Origin: Streptomyces glaucescens
GTDB lineage: Bacteria; Actinomycetota; Actinomycetes; Streptomycetales; Streptomycetaceae
Assembly: GCF_000761215.1 (NCBI RefSeq)
Contig: NZ_CP009438.1
Coordinates: forward strand, 4,109,001-4,173,000
Direction: 5' to 3'
Length of the DNA: 64,000 nt
Below are positions 63,062 through 64,000 of the stretch, piece after piece. Position numbers and translations under genes: made by a program. Every line of letters begins with the position of its first letter. The stretch's first letter is position 1. The notes below the pieces were generated by a model. The model was given only the letters and a program-made list of their open reading frames with translations, had not been told where the DNA came from and made no database searches.

Positions 63062-63716
63062 CGCCACGCTGCACTCCACGACGCACGACCCGGACGACTT
63101 CGCGGTCCAGATCGCGGACCAGATCGAGAGTTTCCTGGTGGCCGTCACCGAGGTGGCGAAGGGCGACGAGCCGGACTCGGCGGTCCCCTTCCTCCTGCTG
63201 GAGGTCTCCCAGCTGCTGCTCGCCGGGGGCCGCCTCGGCGCGCACGAGGACATCCTCCCCGACGAGCGCTACGAGCCCGACCCCGGCCCGGAGCCCGACG
63301 TGGACGACCTGCGCGAGAACCTCGCCCGCCTCCTGGAGCCGATCGACGTCTACTCCGAGGTCTTCGACCCGTACGAGCCGCGCAAGGCGCCGGTCCCGGC
63401 CCGTATCTCCGACGACCTCACCGACGTCATCACCGACCTGCGCCACGGCATGGCCCACTACCGCGCGGGCCGCACCACGGAAGCCCTGTGGTGGTGGCAG
63501 TTCTCCTACTTCTCCAACTGGGGCGGCACCGCGTCCGCGACCCTGCGGGCCCTCCAGTCCGTGGTCGCCCACGTCCGCCTCAACCAGCCCCTGGAGGAGC
63601 TGGACGGCCTGGACACCGACCAGGGCCTCGGCGACGACACCCTCGAGTTCGAGGCGGGCCGGGTCATGGAGCAGGAGATCCTGGGCCCGCTGGGCCTCGG
63701 CCCGGCCAAGAACTAG
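63054..63716 (+). CDS. DUF5063 family protein
   Basis: A 220-residue acidic soluble protein (DDFAVQIADQIESFLVAVTE; SAVPFLLLEVSQLLLAGGRL; LVITDLRHGMAHYRAGRTTE-like helix; ALWWWQFSYFSNWGGTASAT). It occurs next to recR in actinobacteria. No catalytic residues were identified. The ATG lies within the recR end, so translation is coupled. Its role is unknown, though the context hints at DNA repair or replication. Confidence 0.82.
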   Translation: MSDATLHSTTHDPDDFAVQIADQIESFLVAVTEVAKGDEPDSAVPFLLLEVSQLLLAGGRLGAHEDILPDERYEPDPGPEPDVDDLRENLARLLEPIDVYSEVFDPYEPRKAPVPARISDDLTDVITDLRHGMAHYRAGRTTEALWWWQFSYFSNWGGTASATLRALQSVVAHVRLNQPLEELDGLDTDQGLGDDTLEFEAGRVMEQEILGPLGLGPAKN

Positions 63717-64000
63717 CTCCCGGGGACGCCGCGTCGATCACGCACGGCCGGCGGCGTCCTGGTACGGCGGTCGGGACCACGTCACGCGAGACCCGGACCG
63801 TCGTGGAGCGCGCCGACCGACGGCCCCTGTGACCCGGGGCACATTGCCGCGTGCCCACATCGCCCCTGGGCATGAGCCCCCTGGTCACGGGCGCCCGGGG
63901 GACATCTCACGATGCGATATCGCGGGGGTGGAATTCGGACGCTCGATAGACTGAGCCGACCCGCAGTACACCGTCGTATATGCGGAAAGAACACACATCG
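63717..64000 (+). other. Upstream region of a gene beyond the window
   Basis: No gene was recognised in about 280 bases. Near the end lie TCGATAGACTGAGCC (possible -10) and GGAAAGAACACACATCG, which looks like the leader of a plus-strand gene starting just outside. From recalled Streptomyces gene order, that could be an aspartate kinase gene. Confidence 0.4.

Overview
The window is chromosomal DNA of a Streptomyces or close relative. It is very GC-rich with G/C third codon positions, many GTG/TTG starts, 4-8 bp stop/start overlaps, HspR/HAIR heat-shock control and Streptomyces-type families (PLD-like LuxR regulators, DUF3151, DUF5063, CYP107, TerD). Gene order matches, from memory, the S. coelicolor core around dnaK-grpE-dnaJ-hspR, clpB, fba, a CYP107P-type P450, purA and recR; this was not checked by search.

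Layout. 1-3102: a phosphoribosyltransferase gene interrupted at its 3' end by a small element with a large serine integrase; its cargo is decayed (a stop-interrupted hypothetical gene and a NERD-domain remnant), and there is a second copy of the element-supplied tail. 3281-7856: small conserved, membrane and lipoprotein genes (Yip1-like, FG-GAP lipoprotein, ABM monooxygenase, DUF4333-like). 7905-8093: a MITE-like element whose end supplies the stop codon of a TerD-nuclease fusion gene. 10343-12625: a membrane Fe-S oxidoreductase. 13000-17209: the dnaK-grpE-dnaJ-hspR operon with two HAIR sites; clpB at 26009 has a third.

17293-25204 is the most accessory-looking part: a secreted PA14/FnIII protein, an orphan sugar-binding lipoprotein, three paralogous PLD-like LuxR regulators, and a two-gene unit of a secreted 79-residue peptide with four DVGW motifs and a 111-residue Rieske-oxygenase-derived protein that has lost its cluster ligands. 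I regard that locus as the best candidate for an undescribed system.

26009-39661 is mostly core (clpB, YbjN, aminotransferase, DUF2617, spermidine-synthase-like protein, aldose epimerase, pyrE, fba, MFS exporter, DUF3151), interrupted by a decayed two-component system at 33745-34126. 39827-43686 is a tryptophan catabolic group (2,3-dioxygenase, kynureninase, TetR regulator, formamidase-like hydrolase). 43869-50312 has a hydrolase, an acyltransferase and two paralogous DesK/NarL two-component systems; two transcription units here share a promoter-like block. 50357-58794 holds a CYP107-type P450, a degenerate lipid-kinase-like gene, purA, a GntR regulator with a class III aminotransferase, and a DJ-1/MarR pair with two operators. 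58869-63716 holds a Ser/Thr kinase, a SLATT membrane protein, ybaB, recR and DUF5063; the window ends in the leader of the next gene. No rRNA, tRNA or CRISPR was seen.
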